From Gloeotrichia echinulata CP02 (GTDB lineage: Bacteria > Cyanobacteriota > Cyanobacteriia > Cyanobacteriales > Nostocaceae), in the NCBI GenBank assembly GCA_038087035.1, contig CP051187.1, positions 5,710,001-5,774,000 on the forward strand: a stretch of 64,000 nt of DNA, written 5' to 3'. This document shows, in pieces, positions 42,154 through 51,677 of the stretch. Under the pieces are notes generated by a model. It was not told the origin of the DNA and did not search any database. It saw nothing but the letters and a program-made list of their open reading frames with translations. The position numbers and the translations under genes are program-made. Within the stretch, counting starts at the first letter, position 1. Each line of letters opens with the position of its first letter.

Positions 42154-43671
42154 CTATTGAGGGCGACAGAATTTGCGATCGCTATCATCTCCTGGTTCTT
42201 GCCAAGAATAGGCAAAATGGCTGACTCCTTTGAGTTGGGGAGCAAATTGCTGCAGTGCTTGCATTTGTACTTCTAGTGGGGGACGATTACTGACTGATTC
42301 TCCCCATTTGCCGGCTAAAGCTGGAATCACCTGTGTACCCGGTTTTGCCATGCTCAAAACCCGCTGTACTTGCGCTACAATACAACTAACGTTACCACAA
42401 TTGCCATAAGACATCGGATGCCATTCTAGGGAACTAGGGAATCGATCCCAAGGTTGTAAGCGCGAATCATACCCTTGTCCTACAGTTTGGTTTCCTTCAG
42501 GGAAAAACACCACTCCGGCGGGAATACCTTGCTGCTGTGCTGGGTAACTGGCCAAGTTGACAAAATCTAAGATACCTTGCATTGCATGGGCTACGGAAAG
42601 TTGCCACAATTCCAATTGCAAAAGTGGTTGTTTGTCAATAGCACTCAAGATGGATTTTTGTCCTGGTTGTGGTGTCCGACCTTGCCAAAGGGGTTCAACT
42701 TCAAGAGGATAAAGTAGATCGACTTCCTCTATATCTCCTGTGGTGACGTATCCTTTGCTCAAAAAGCGGCGAATCAAGTCTAAGCCTTTGTTATTGCGTG
42801 CGCGTTGGAATAAAGCTGATTGGGTGGCGTCACTAAATAGCCATAAATCTGTAACTTTGGTGGCGATGGAATCACTTCCGGCTTGTCTTGGATAGCGCAC
42901 ATAGTCAAATAGTAACCCATCCGGGCGACGACGCACGACTTCTTGTACCATTTGGTAGTAGTCGCGTTTGGCTTGTAGGTTATAGGGGTCAATAAATACT
43001 TGGTTGCCATTATCTACAACATATAAGCTTGTTTGTCCCTTGCCATTCCGGGCGATCGCCCCTTCTCGATCTCGACGCAGGGCGTAGCTATAGCCGAAAT
43101 TTGTAGTAAACATCCAGGCGTAGACCTTTAAACCCCGTTCTCGCCCTTTTTGAATCGCTGCTGCCAGCATATCAAATTTTCCACTACCTCGGCTGCGAAT
43201 CACCGCCGGCCAAACCGTGGGATTAGCTCCATTAGGCAATAGTACCTGCCCACTATAAAATACTTCTAAATAAACTTGGTTATAGCCACGGTTGACAATT
43301 CGATCCATAATTTGGTCAATTGCTCCGGGTTGAACGTCACAGGGATACAAGCGTAACCAAATAGCTTGAGTTTGTGGCCAAGTACGATTACGGCATTCTT
43401 GTACTTCTTGCGCGTGTTTTTTTAACAGTTGCTGGTAGAGGATCTGAGCATCTTTTTCACCTTGTAGTGCTAACAAGCGTAACTTTTCTTTTCTTTGCGC
43501 TGCTGCTGGTGATAACTGGCAATATTCTGTTACTTGCGCCCCTGCTGGTTGGCTACCAAAGTTGGGAATCAATAAAATACTACTAAAAATGACAGCAAAT
43601 ATGCGTCGGTAAAATAAAATTGGTTTGGCAACGTTAAAGGGACGGATAGACATACTTGTTGACATACTCAC
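42154..43671 (-). CDS. GHL10-type glycoside hydrolase-like protein, secreted
   Basis: A 505-residue protein. After an N-terminal signal segment (about 20-46: FAVIFSSILLIPNF ... PAGAQ), the family-10-like TIM barrel (GHL10/DUF187) shows QAIWLRLYPCDVQPGAID, NQVYLEVFYSGQVLLP, GLKVYAWMFTTNFGYSY, DGLLFDYVRYPRQ, and a late HPMSYGNC and FAYSWQEPG. It probably acts on an envelope or extracellular glycan; the substrate is unknown. The first residues (MSMSTS) are derived from the IS200/IS605-type end that overlaps its start. MSIRPFNVAK (43650) may be the original start. Confidence 0.82.
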   Translation of the reverse strand: MSMSTSMSIRPFNVAKPILFYRRIFAVIFSSILLIPNFGSQPAGAQVTEYCQLSPAAAQRKEKLRLLALQGEKDAQILYQQLLKKHAQEVQECRNRTWPQTQAIWLRLYPCDVQPGAIDQIMDRIVNRGYNQVYLEVFYSGQVLLPNGANPTVWPAVIRSRGSGKFDMLAAAIQKGRERGLKVYAWMFTTNFGYSYALRRDREGAIARNGKGQTSLYVVDNGNQVFIDPYNLQAKRDYYQMVQEVVRRRPDGLLFDYVRYPRQAGSDSIATKVTDLWLFSDATQSALFQRARNNKGLDLIRRFLSKGYVTTGDIEEVDLLYPLEVEPLWQGRTPQPGQKSILSAIDKQPLLQLELWQLSVAHAMQGILDFVNLASYPAQQQGIPAGVVFFPEGNQTVGQGYDSRLQPWDRFPSSLEWHPMSYGNCGNVSCIVAQVQRVLSMAKPGTQVIPALAGKWGESVSNRPPLEVQMQALQQFAPQLKGVSHFAYSWQEPGDDSDRKFCRPQ

Positions 43672-44852
43672 TCCGCTTGAAGGGCAGTGATTCTTGACGG
43701 CTCACAGCAACTAGCTACCGAAGTAGTCTGACAGTCGCTCCCCGTCCATTTTAGGTCGTGCCGATGCCCCATGCCGACCATTTCTATATTTCTAGATGCG
43801 TTTTCATCCCTTTCCTGCTCAGTACCGCAACTTAAACAAAGAATTGAGCGCACAGAAAGGTCAATTTTACCCCAACGAAAACCACAGCATGAGCATACTT
43901 GGCTAGTAGGTTGCCACCTATCTATTACGCGAAAATCACGGTTAAACTTTTGCGATTTAGCGGCGCATTGGTTTCTAAATTCTCGCCATCCCTGCAAACT
44001 AATTACCCTAGATAGCTGACGATTTTTGACCATTCCTGATACGTTTAAATCTTCCAAAACAATTACTTGGTTGTCGTTAACTATTTTGGTTGATAGCTTA
44101 TGTAAAAAGTCTTTTCTAGTATCATCCATGCGGTTGTGTAGTTTAGCTATCCTTATGCGAGTTCTATTTCTCCTTTTTGAGTCTTTTTGCTGACGTGCTA
44201 ATTTTCGCTGCAATTTACGAATCTTGCGGTCATGCTTTGAGTAGCTAGGGCTTAAAGCTTTTTCACCATTACTCATTACAGCAAAAGTTTTTATACCTAA
44301 GTCAATACCTATGCTTTGGTTTTTAGCAGTAGTAACATTGGGTTCAACTTCTACTACAAAGCTAAGAAAATAGCGATTGGCACAATCTTTAATTACTGTG
44401 ACTGAGCTAGGTTCAGAAGGTAAATCTCTTGACCATATTGGTTTAATTGTCCCAATTTTAGCTAAATAAACTTCTCCATCTTTCACAGAAAAACCTGCTT
44501 TGGTAAATTCTGCTGATTGTGAGTTAGTTTTCTTCTTGAATCTAGGCGTACCAACCTTTTTCCCTTTTCGCTTACCTTTAAGAGAATTGAAAAAGTTTTT
44601 GTAAGCAGTATCTAAATGTCTAAGAGACTGTTGCAATGGTACTGAAGCAACATCAGATAGCCATTTTCTTTCATCAGTCTTTTTAGATTGGGTAAGCATT
44701 GCCGAGAGTTTATTATATCCTGGCAGTTTTTCAGATTGCTTACAGAACGCTAAAGCATCATTCCAAACAACCCGAACACACCCAAACAACTGGGCTAAAT
44801 TCTGCCGTTGTTGCTCTGCTGGATAGAATCTGTACTGATACCTAGCTTTCAT
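43668..44852 (-). CDS. tnpB: TnpB RNA-guided nuclease, IS200/IS605 type
   Basis: A 394-residue canonical TnpB: MKARYQYRFYPAEQQ start, RuvC-I IGIDLGIKTF, RuvC-II VLEDLNVSGM, zinc ribbon CSCCGF ... CLSCGTEQERDENASRN with RuvC-III Asp. No tnpA is adjacent, so it depends on another transposase (an element of the same family is at about 60040-61737). Its 3' end hairpin region overlaps the start of the glycoside hydrolase-like gene by 4 bp. A hairpin (gtccttaaggac) lies just upstream of its start. Confidence 0.93.
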   Translation of the reverse strand: MKARYQYRFYPAEQQRQNLAQLFGCVRVVWNDALAFCKQSEKLPGYNKLSAMLTQSKKTDERKWLSDVASVPLQQSLRHLDTAYKNFFNSLKGKRKGKKVGTPRFKKKTNSQSAEFTKAGFSVKDGEVYLAKIGTIKPIWSRDLPSEPSSVTVIKDCANRYFLSFVVEVEPNVTTAKNQSIGIDLGIKTFAVMSNGEKALSPSYSKHDRKIRKLQRKLARQQKDSKRRNRTRIRIAKLHNRMDDTRKDFLHKLSTKIVNDNQVIVLEDLNVSGMVKNRQLSRVISLQGWREFRNQCAAKSQKFNRDFRVIDRWQPTSQVCSCCGFRWGKIDLSVRSILCLSCGTEQERDENASRNIEMVGMGHRHDLKWTGSDCQTTSVASCCEPSRITALQAE

Positions 44853-45219
44853 ATCAAGCCTCGTCCTTAAGGACGGGGTTTTGTTAGTAGGATTGGTCTG
44901 TTAAAGTATTCTACATTGGTCAGTCGAAAATAAATATAGAAGTCGGAAAAAATTATCAACTAGTCCACAGGTTAACATCGTCTAACTGACTGCTAACGAC
45001 AAAACTAAATTCAGTGAGTTTCCCATAATTAAGTTCTAGAAGATACTCATGCTCTAGCCCAATTTACTGCTAGTTGGCTTGATAGTCAATGACCGAAAAT
45101 CAATGATATTGCGTCGCATTCAGACATGGGGATAAGCGTCTAGACGAATTCATTCGCCATCTAAACGCTATACAAAATGCGATACCATGAGAGATATCGC
45201 AGAAAACGTAGTGTTAATT
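44853..45219. other. intergenic, nothing recognised beyond the IS left end
   Basis: The first 35 bp are the hairpin end of the tnpB element (cgtccttaaggacggggttttg). The rest is unremarkable. Confidence 0.4.
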
Positions 45220-45633
45220 TTATGACAAAACATCGGCTAAAGCAGCGATCGCTGTCTCTCTAGCCTTAATTTTGTCCAGGTATTCTTGGGCTGTGGCCTC
45301 CCCTTTATGCTTTTTCAGACACAGATACTCATTTAGGGGTGCATAGTAAAGAATTACCAACGCTTCATAACAGGACTCTGGGGATGTGTAAACTTCCCAT
45401 GTTCGCAGGGTGAATGTGTCTGCTTCGTCTCCGTCGCTATTTCTTACATAAGCGAAATATTTGCCGGACTGGCTTCTAACGTCCTTTTCTAAGTCCTTGA
45501 TGTAGCTATCAAGAGAGATATCACCACATCCTCCCCCAGACAAAGATAGATATGGTGCGTTAGGTAGCGGCTGTGAAATTGCTTTCACCCTGGGAGGATC
45601 TCCCGACCAAGCATTTTTTACGATCTCGTTCAT
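45220..45633 (-). CDS. hypothetical protein
   Basis: A 137-residue protein of unknown family, acidic, no membrane segment. It contains SGGGCGDISLDSYIKDLEKD and a LKKHKGEATAQEYLDKIKAR helix. It is 5 bp downstream of the next listed gene on the same strand, so both are coexpressed. Confidence 0.65.
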   Translation of the reverse strand: MNEIVKNAWSGDPPRVKAISQPLPNAPYLSLSGGGCGDISLDSYIKDLEKDVRSQSGKYFAYVRNSDGDEADTFTLRTWEVYTSPESCYEALVILYYAPLNEYLCLKKHKGEATAQEYLDKIKARETAIAALADVLS

Positions 45634-45638
45634 CGCGA

Positions 45639-45860
45639 CTAGCCCCAGAATTTAAATTTACAATTCCAGGTATTATCGTCTTTTGTTGGCTCCACGTCTG
45701 ATTCAACTGCGTCATACTGCGAAGCTTCTTCCCTGCATTTTTCCCTAGCCTCTTGCTCGTTTTTACCCTGAACACGAATCTGTTCTTCCTGCAAAGTTGC
45801 TTGATCATCGGGTAAGTAATCACCCATTTCATTTGCAGTACTTCTAGACCACCAAGGCAT
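45639..45860 (-). CDS. small hypothetical protein
   Basis: A 73-residue acidic protein (MPWWSRSTANEMGDYLPDDQ ... NTWNCKFKFWG), first gene of a two-gene unit. A ribosome binding site of the form taggag lies just before the start. The family is not recognised. Confidence 0.65.
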   Translation of the reverse strand: MPWWSRSTANEMGDYLPDDQATLQEEQIRVQGKNEQEAREKCREEASQYDAVESDVEPTKDDNTWNCKFKFWG

Positions 45861-46068
45861 CTTAAATACTCCTAGTTAGTTAAAAAATATTTTTTTGAAG
45901 CGATAAGCTTTCACGCTTTTAAATTACATAGTTACTCATGAGGTTTGTCAAGAGTCAAAAGTTAAAAATTAAGGTGAATCTAGACTTGGGACTTTTGACA
46001 GCCTTGAGTAATTAATGTGCAAATGAGATGCGCTACAACTTATCACTTCAATTTTATCAAGTCGTCAG

Positions 46069-46473
46069 TTAAGCACCACGTTTCAGCGCTGTCTCTACCT
46101 GTTGTAACTCTTTTTCTAGACGAGTTTTGAGTTTTTCTGGTACGGGACGATTAGGATAGGAAGTATAATGTCCCGCTAGAGAATTGAGGGCTGTGCGTAT
46201 GGTTGTAAAGGAACTAAGAGTGGAAACAGAGTTACCCCGCTGGTAGCGAGCTGAAAAGTCATTAATTTTTTGACGCACGTCTGCTTGAATTTCAGCTTTG
46301 TTTGGCGAATCTTGTGATAAATTAAGAGCATTTCTCATGCTGGTGATTACAGTCAAAGTGTCTTGACGATAATCCCCTGTCAAACTATCTGGACTGCCAG
46401 AACAACCCATCAGACCAAGGGTTACAACTAAAACCAGGGCAAGCAGACGCGACCAATAACGTTTCATAAGCAT
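46069..46473 (-). CDS. psb27: photosystem II assembly lipoprotein Psb27
   Basis: A 134-residue lumenal lipoprotein (lipobox LGLMGC). The mature four-helix domain shows LTGDYRQDTLTVITSMRNAL and YTSYPNRPVPEKLKTRLEKE, typical of Psb27, which binds CP43 during photosystem II assembly and repair. MKRYWSRLLAL (two codons in) may be the true start. Confidence 0.92.
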   Translation of the reverse strand: MLMKRYWSRLLALVLVVTLGLMGCSGSPDSLTGDYRQDTLTVITSMRNALNLSQDSPNKAEIQADVRQKINDFSARYQRGNSVSTLSSFTTIRTALNSLAGHYTSYPNRPVPEKLKTRLEKELQQVETALKRGA

Positions 46474-46545
46474 TTCTAAAACAACCTATAAATCAACGTC
46501 CATCCTATCCTGGATTGGTATCCTGGGGATCATGAGAGTGACGAG

Positions 46546-47688
46546 TTAGGAGTCAACCGTCAATTGATAAAGAGTATTCCTTTGTTGGTAAGGTCTTCCT
46601 AGGGAGGCGATCGCAGTTTGTAGGGTTTCTACTTCCATACAGGTACCACCATTAGCTCCAGCCATTGTCGATATATGTTCTTCCATTAAGGTGCCACCAA
46701 TATCGTTACAACCCCAGACTAAGGCTTCTGTTGCTCCCGCTAGTCCTAGTTTGACCCAACTGGGCTGATGGTTGGGTATCCAATTTCCTAGAAAAATCCG
46801 CGCTACAGCGCCGATTAACAGCGCATCTGTCAAAATTGGTTGTTCATTTCCGACACGACGACGTAAGGGTTTAGGCGCTTCTTGTGCGACGAATGGTAAT
46901 AAAATAAATTCAGTGATTCTCGCTGGATAACCTTGATTTACGGCGGTTTGTTGGAGCGATCGCAATTTTTCTAAATGCTCTATTTGCTGTTCTGGTGTTT
47001 CAATATGCCCAGATAGCATGGTGCTAGTGCTATGCAAGCCTAATTTATGGGCTGTACTGACAATTTCTAGCCAAGTAGCTGTGTCAATTTTTTCTGGACA
47101 TAGTATCCGTCTTACCGCATCATTCAATACTTCGGCTGCTGTTCCTGGCATTGAACCCACCCCAGCATCTCGCAAAGCACCAATTACATCAGTATACTCA
47201 AGTCCGTCAATTCTGGCGATAAATTGCACTTCCTGGGGTGAAAATGCGTGTAAGTGGATGTGGGGAAATTCCTGTTTGATGGTTTCTACTAGCTTCAAGT
47301 AATAAGCCAAAGATTTACCGTTGATCTGTGCTTGTGGATTCAATCCCCCCTGCATACATATTTCCGTTGCACCGCGCCCCACTGCATCTGTAGTCTTTTC
47401 TAAAATTTGTGCCCAATCTAACCAGTAAGCCCCGGCATCTCCATCATCTCGACGGAATGCACAAAAACTACAGTGCTGCTCACAAATGTTAGTAAAGTTA
47501 ATATTGCGGTTAATTACGTAAGTGACGGTATCGCCTGCTTGAGTATAGCGGAGTTTGTCAGCTGTGGCGCGAATGGCGGCGATCGCCTCTGGGTCTGTTT
47601 GTTTTAACAATACCACTCCCTCTGCGGGCGATATATCATACCCCATCAGGGCACGGTTCAGAATTGCATCAACAGTTTTAAGCTTCAC
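46546..47688 (-). CDS. cofH: FO synthase subunit 2, radical SAM CofH
   Basis: A 380-residue radical SAM enzyme with the cluster motif CEQHCSFC (C-x3-C-x2-C), CAFRRDDGDAGAY, and CofH-type later segments (MQGGLNPQAQINGKSL, STSTMLSGHIETPEQ). It joins 5-amino-6-ribitylaminouracil with a tyrosine fragment toward the deazaflavin FO. In cyanobacteria FO serves as the photolyase antenna. cofG is not in the window. Confidence 0.93.
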   Translation of the reverse strand: MKLKTVDAILNRALMGYDISPAEGVVLLKQTDPEAIAAIRATADKLRYTQAGDTVTYVINRNINFTNICEQHCSFCAFRRDDGDAGAYWLDWAQILEKTTDAVGRGATEICMQGGLNPQAQINGKSLAYYLKLVETIKQEFPHIHLHAFSPQEVQFIARIDGLEYTDVIGALRDAGVGSMPGTAAEVLNDAVRRILCPEKIDTATWLEIVSTAHKLGLHSTSTMLSGHIETPEQQIEHLEKLRSLQQTAVNQGYPARITEFILLPFVAQEAPKPLRRRVGNEQPILTDALLIGAVARIFLGNWIPNHQPSWVKLGLAGATEALVWGCNDIGGTLMEEHISTMAGANGGTCMEVETLQTAIASLGRPYQQRNTLYQLTVDS

Positions 47689-48283
47689 AGGGCATTAGTG
47701 ACAACCAAGTTACTTCTATTATTTTGGCAGGAAACTGTACTATAGCAGTCATAAATAATTTGGTTGACTGTTAACAGTCACTACTGATATTTTTTATAAC
47801 TCAATTATGATCAATAAATAACAGGAAACTGCGCGTATACAAAGACCTCACCCTTGCTACTGACAAAATTCCCGATCCGTGGGTGGCTATCTTTAATAAT
47901 TTATTATGTGGAATCAGCTTGATTACTTAGTACTCGCATAACAGCATGTTGCTGATTTTACCAAAATCTGTTTTCAGCTTATCTGTTGTTTTTTTTTCAA
48001 AATAAGTATATTTTACCTAGCTATTATTAATCAAATTAGTTTAAGCTGGGAATGTTAAATAACTACCATTAAATCAGTATTGTATACCAGATTTAATTCA
48101 TCACATTTCTATTTTTTTTGAAAAAATAAAAATGGTTGATTAGGGATTGTTTCCTGGGTTTTATTTATTTTTTTATCAGAACTTTTTGTAAAAAAGCAAC
48201 ATGCAGCAAAATTTAATTTAAGTTGAGATATTAGAATACTTACTTGACTTTTGTATTTATTTGCTATTGCGTGGAATATGCCT
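47689..48283. other. AT-rich intergenic stretch
   Basis: Very AT-rich (many A/T runs), no gene or clear repeat. Confidence 0.4.
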
Positions 48284-48419
48284 TAATACTGCGTAGGTTT
48301 TACCCAATTTATTGCTCATAGCTAAAGTAGGAGCGCAAGGCCTTGCGCCCCTACAAAGCTTAATTGGTAATCTTTTAAGCTATAAATTTGTTTCCCTGCT
48401 CAAAATCTACACAGTATTG
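48284..48419. mobile_element. miniature inverted-repeat element B, copy 2
   Basis: It starts taatactgcgtagg and ends ctacacagtattg, matching the ends of 35705-35815. The inner part carries the palindrome gcgcaaggccttgcgcccc, as if one repeat inserted into another. Confidence 0.72.
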
Positions 48420-48681
48420 GAATGTACCTTGATATATATCTTGCATATTATCTGGGTAACTTGGATTACCAAAGATTTTCGCTTACTAGCTTGGCATTTT
48501 CTTTATCTGTTCATTAATTCAGACATGATCCGAAATATATATTTTTTTGGTTAAATTATTGGTTTTAGTATGTTTTGTAATAGTCAAATAGAGTAACAAA
48601 TTATATACAGAATTTTTAGCAAGATTATGAATAATTCACGGCTGATAAAATCTAATTATGTAACCAAAATTACTTATCCTC

Positions 48682-48937
48682 TGTGAGGGTTTTTCGAGTT
48701 TTGCTATAACTTGTTCACAACAAGATACTTTTCTAGTAAATCCTACTCTGGTTAGATAGTAGCGATCCTGTTTGGTCTATTTTAGATACAGAAGCGGCAA
48801 AAGAAAGGGAAAGACAGAAAATTCAACAAGTTTTATCATCGCAGTTTCAGCTAATAAAAACTGAAAAGCTTTCGGGTACTATGTCTCTAGATAACTTTAC
48901 CATCAGACTCTATACGCAGTCTCATAGTAATTCGTAA
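48682..48937 (+). pseudogene. decayed hypothetical gene, frameshifted
   Basis: One frame reads FSSFAITCSQQDTFLVNPTL and stops at 48757. Another frame then carries LDSSDPVWSILDTEAAKERE ... TEKLSGTMSLDNFTIRLY to a stop at 48937. The two segments look like one protein broken by a frameshift, perhaps with a lipobox-like start. The family is unknown. Confidence 0.4.
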
Positions 48938-49142
48938 TTATGTTATAGATAATGAAAACTCCAATATAAAATCAATCCAACCAATGCAAAATTAATGTAT
49001 AGCGGTTTGCTATTAGCTGAAAAGAAGGATTAATTAACTGCGAATTGCCGCAGATAAATATGTAACTTATTCTCTAAAAGCCGCTATATTAAATCTTGAA
49101 GATTGCCATATATTCTTTCACCAATTGTATTTATTTGACTCC

Positions 49143-50366
49143 ATGAGTAACAGTTACCCTAATTCCTTGTTATTAGAACCTACCGGCATTTTACAAATTC
49201 CTGCATTGTCTCCTAGTAGTGTGGATATTGGTGCTGGCATTCTTCTTTCTTTAGTAATTCCTACTTACAAAGAGCGTGAGAATATTGAGAAGGTTGTCAG
49301 GATATTGAGCCAGTTACTTGATGAGTCGATTCCAGGGGACTATGAATTGATTGTAGTAGATGATGATAGTCCAGACCGTACTTGGGAAGTAGCACAATCG
49401 CTCATCGAAGAATACCCGCAGTTAGGGGTGATGCGACGCCAACAGGAACGGGGATTGTCCTCAGCGGTGATTAGGGGCTGGCAAGTAGCCAAGGGAAGTA
49501 TTTTAGGGGTAATCGATGGGGATTTGCAACATCCCCCAGAGGTGTTGACGCAACTGTTGCGTGAGATGATACAGGGAGCAGATTTGGCTGTAGCCAGCCG
49601 TCATGTGGAAGGCGGTGGTGTTAGTAGTTGGAGTATTGTCAGGCGGATTTTGTCCCGTGGCGCCCAGGTTTTGGGATTGATGATTTTACCAGGGGTACTG
49701 GGGAGAGTGACTGACCCGATGAGTGGTTATTTTATGGTGCGTCGGAGTGCGATCGCCGATGCAATACTCAATCCAGTAGGATATAAAATTCTCTTAGAGA
49801 TCATCGGACGCGGTAAGGTGCGGGAAATCGCTGAAGTTGGTTATGTTTTCTGTGAGCGTAAACAGGGTGAAAGTAAGGTGACATGGAAGCAATATGTGGA
49901 ATATATACACCACTTATTGCGGTTGCGTCTTTCCACAGGTTTTTTAGGGAAGTTCCCCGTCGGTCGATTCCTCCGCTTTGGTTTGGTGGGTCTGAGTGGG
50001 GTATTTGTGGATATGGTGATACTTTACTTGCTCAGTGATCCGACAACCTTGGCTTTACCCCTGACTCGCAGCAAAATTATCGCTGGGGAAATTGCTATTT
50101 TCAATAATTTCTTGTGGAATGATGCTTGGACTTTTGCGGATGTCACCATGAAGCAGCAAGAATGGCGTCATCGTGTGAAGCGCTTTTTGAAATTTAATAT
50201 TATTTGTCTTGCGGGATTGGGGTTAAATGTGCTGGTGTTGAATCTCTTATTCAATTTCCTGAGATATAATCAGTACATTGCTAACCTGATTGCGATCGCA
50301 ATTGCTACTATCTGGAATTTTTCAGTTAATTTGAAACTGAGTTGGCGCGTAACTGATGTTAATTGA
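49143..50366 (+). CDS. GT2 glycosyltransferase with C-terminal GtrA domain
   Basis: 407 residues from MSNSYPNSLLLEPTG (49143; the frame opens at 49125 with TTG). The N-terminal GT-A domain (about 40-275) matches dolichol/polyprenyl-phosphate mannosyltransferases: LSLVIPTYKERENIEKVV, VDDDSPDRTWEVA, VIDGDLQHPPEVL. The C-terminal 130 residues are a GtrA-like four-helix membrane domain (FLRFGLVGLSGVFVDMVILY). It probably makes polyprenyl-phosphate sugar for envelope glycans. The GT39 gene at 52053 could use such a donor. Confidence 0.9.
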   Translation: MSNSYPNSLLLEPTGILQIPALSPSSVDIGAGILLSLVIPTYKERENIEKVVRILSQLLDESIPGDYELIVVDDDSPDRTWEVAQSLIEEYPQLGVMRRQQERGLSSAVIRGWQVAKGSILGVIDGDLQHPPEVLTQLLREMIQGADLAVASRHVEGGGVSSWSIVRRILSRGAQVLGLMILPGVLGRVTDPMSGYFMVRRSAIADAILNPVGYKILLEIIGRGKVREIAEVGYVFCERKQGESKVTWKQYVEYIHHLLRLRLSTGFLGKFPVGRFLRFGLVGLSGVFVDMVILYLLSDPTTLALPLTRSKIIAGEIAIFNNFLWNDAWTFADVTMKQQEWRHRVKRFLKFNIICLAGLGLNVLVLNLLFNFLRYNQYIANLIAIAIATIWNFSVNLKLSWRVTDVN

Positions 50367-50403
50367 CACTCCCCGACCTAAAGGTACGGGGATTCTAATT
50401 TCT
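50363..50403. repeat. right end of the tnpB element (hairpin)
   Basis: ttgacactccccgacctaaaggtacggggattct forms a hairpin and resembles the IS200/IS605 end at 61705-61737. It follows the glycosyltransferase stop directly. Confidence 0.7.
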
Positions 50404-50417
50404 TCCTAGTTACTTGC

Positions 50418-51617
50418 TCAGTCAGGCTTTCGCCAGAAAGAGTAGAGGGCATCTAGTCCATTAGCGTTACTTCGGGACTGCCCGTCCCTAGCTTGTTTTG
50501 CATCGCGGAGCGTGTCGGAGACAAGATTTAAAATATTAATTGCCGCGTTTTCATCCCTATGCAAACTACATCCACAACTACAAACATGGGTGCGAGTTGA
50601 TAGAGATTTTTTCACAATTACACCACAGCTTGAACATTTTTGTGAGGTGTAATGAGGTGGTACAGCAACCGCTAGCCGTCCAAATTTACCAGCAAAATAT
50701 TCAATCCATTGTCTAAATATTGACCAGCTAACATCACTAATTGACTTAGCTAAACAATGGTTTTTGAGTAGATTACGCACTTGAAGGTTTTCATAGGCTA
50801 CTAAGTCGTTAGACTTGCACACGTTACGCGCCATTCTTTTAGCGTGTTCATTCCGTTGCCTACTTATTCTTAAATGTTTTCTGGCAAATATAGCTCTAGC
50901 TTTTTTACGTCCTGATGAACCTTTTTTCTTTTTGTAAATACGCCTTTGAGAGTGTTTAACTGCTTTCTCGGCTTTTTTTAAGAACTTTGGATTCGGTTCT
51001 TGATGCCCGTTTGAGTCAGTGTAAAAGCTCTCTAACCCTACGTCTAAGCCAACCTCATTACCTGTCGATGGTTGAATATCTGCAGCTTCAACATCAATAC
51101 AAAATTGACAGTAATAGCCATCAGCACGGCGTATTAATCTAACGCGCTTAATTGACTTGACAGGGTAGGTTTGGATATCCCATTTACCCAACAATTTCAA
51201 CTCACCAATTCCCTTTTTATCGGTAATGGTGATGCGTCGTTTAACCGGGTTTAACTTCCATCCAGAGGTTTTGTATTCTACTGAACGGTTATCATGCTGG
51301 AATTGTGGATATCCTTTCTTGCCAGATACCTTCTTTTTACAATTCTCGTAGAATCTCGATATGGAAAGCCATGCTCTTTCTGCTGAAGCTTGCACAGCCA
51401 TTGAGTTTAAATTAGCTACAAACTGAAATTCGTTGCGTAGTTCTGTTGAGTATTTGTTTAATGAATACCCGTTGAGTTTTGCCTCCCTTGGCGCATCCAT
51501 CCAATATCTTAAACACTTGTTTCTGACAAATTGGGTAGTTTTTATTGCTGACTCAATTGCTAAATATTGAAGTTTTTTAGCTTTAACTTTGTACTCTAGA
51601 ACTAGCAACTTAATCAC
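50418..51617 (-). CDS. tnpB: TnpB RNA-guided nuclease, second lineage
   Basis: A 399-residue canonical TnpB: RuvC-I VGLDVGLESFY, RuvC-II VAYENLQVRNL, zinc ribbon CSSCG ... CSCGCSLHRDENAAIN with the RuvC-III Asp. It is distinct in sequence from the TnpB at 43668. A palindromic repeat (about 50495-50530, encoding SDTLRDAKQAR) has inserted in frame near the C-terminus, after the last catalytic residue. A divergent RHH miniprotein gene (51678-51833) lies 60 bp upstream. No tnpA. Confidence 0.93.
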   Translation of the reverse strand: MIKLLVLEYKVKAKKLQYLAIESAIKTTQFVRNKCLRYWMDAPREAKLNGYSLNKYSTELRNEFQFVANLNSMAVQASAERAWLSISRFYENCKKKVSGKKGYPQFQHDNRSVEYKTSGWKLNPVKRRITITDKKGIGELKLLGKWDIQTYPVKSIKRVRLIRRADGYYCQFCIDVEAADIQPSTGNEVGLDVGLESFYTDSNGHQEPNPKFLKKAEKAVKHSQRRIYKKKKGSSGRKKARAIFARKHLRISRQRNEHAKRMARNVCKSNDLVAYENLQVRNLLKNHCLAKSISDVSWSIFRQWIEYFAGKFGRLAVAVPPHYTSQKCSSCGVIVKKSLSTRTHVCSCGCSLHRDENAAINILNLVSDTLRDAKQARDGQSRSNANGLDALYSFWRKPD

Positions 51618-51677
51618 CTCCTTGTTTTTATTTATTATCTTTATGCTAACATATTTGTGACGCCAACGGGGGGCAAG

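Noticed and set aside
41917..42245. Frames across the ccccagt repeat block on both strands
   Set aside because: Repeat-derived; low-complexity SPVPSPQ and GTGDWG strings.
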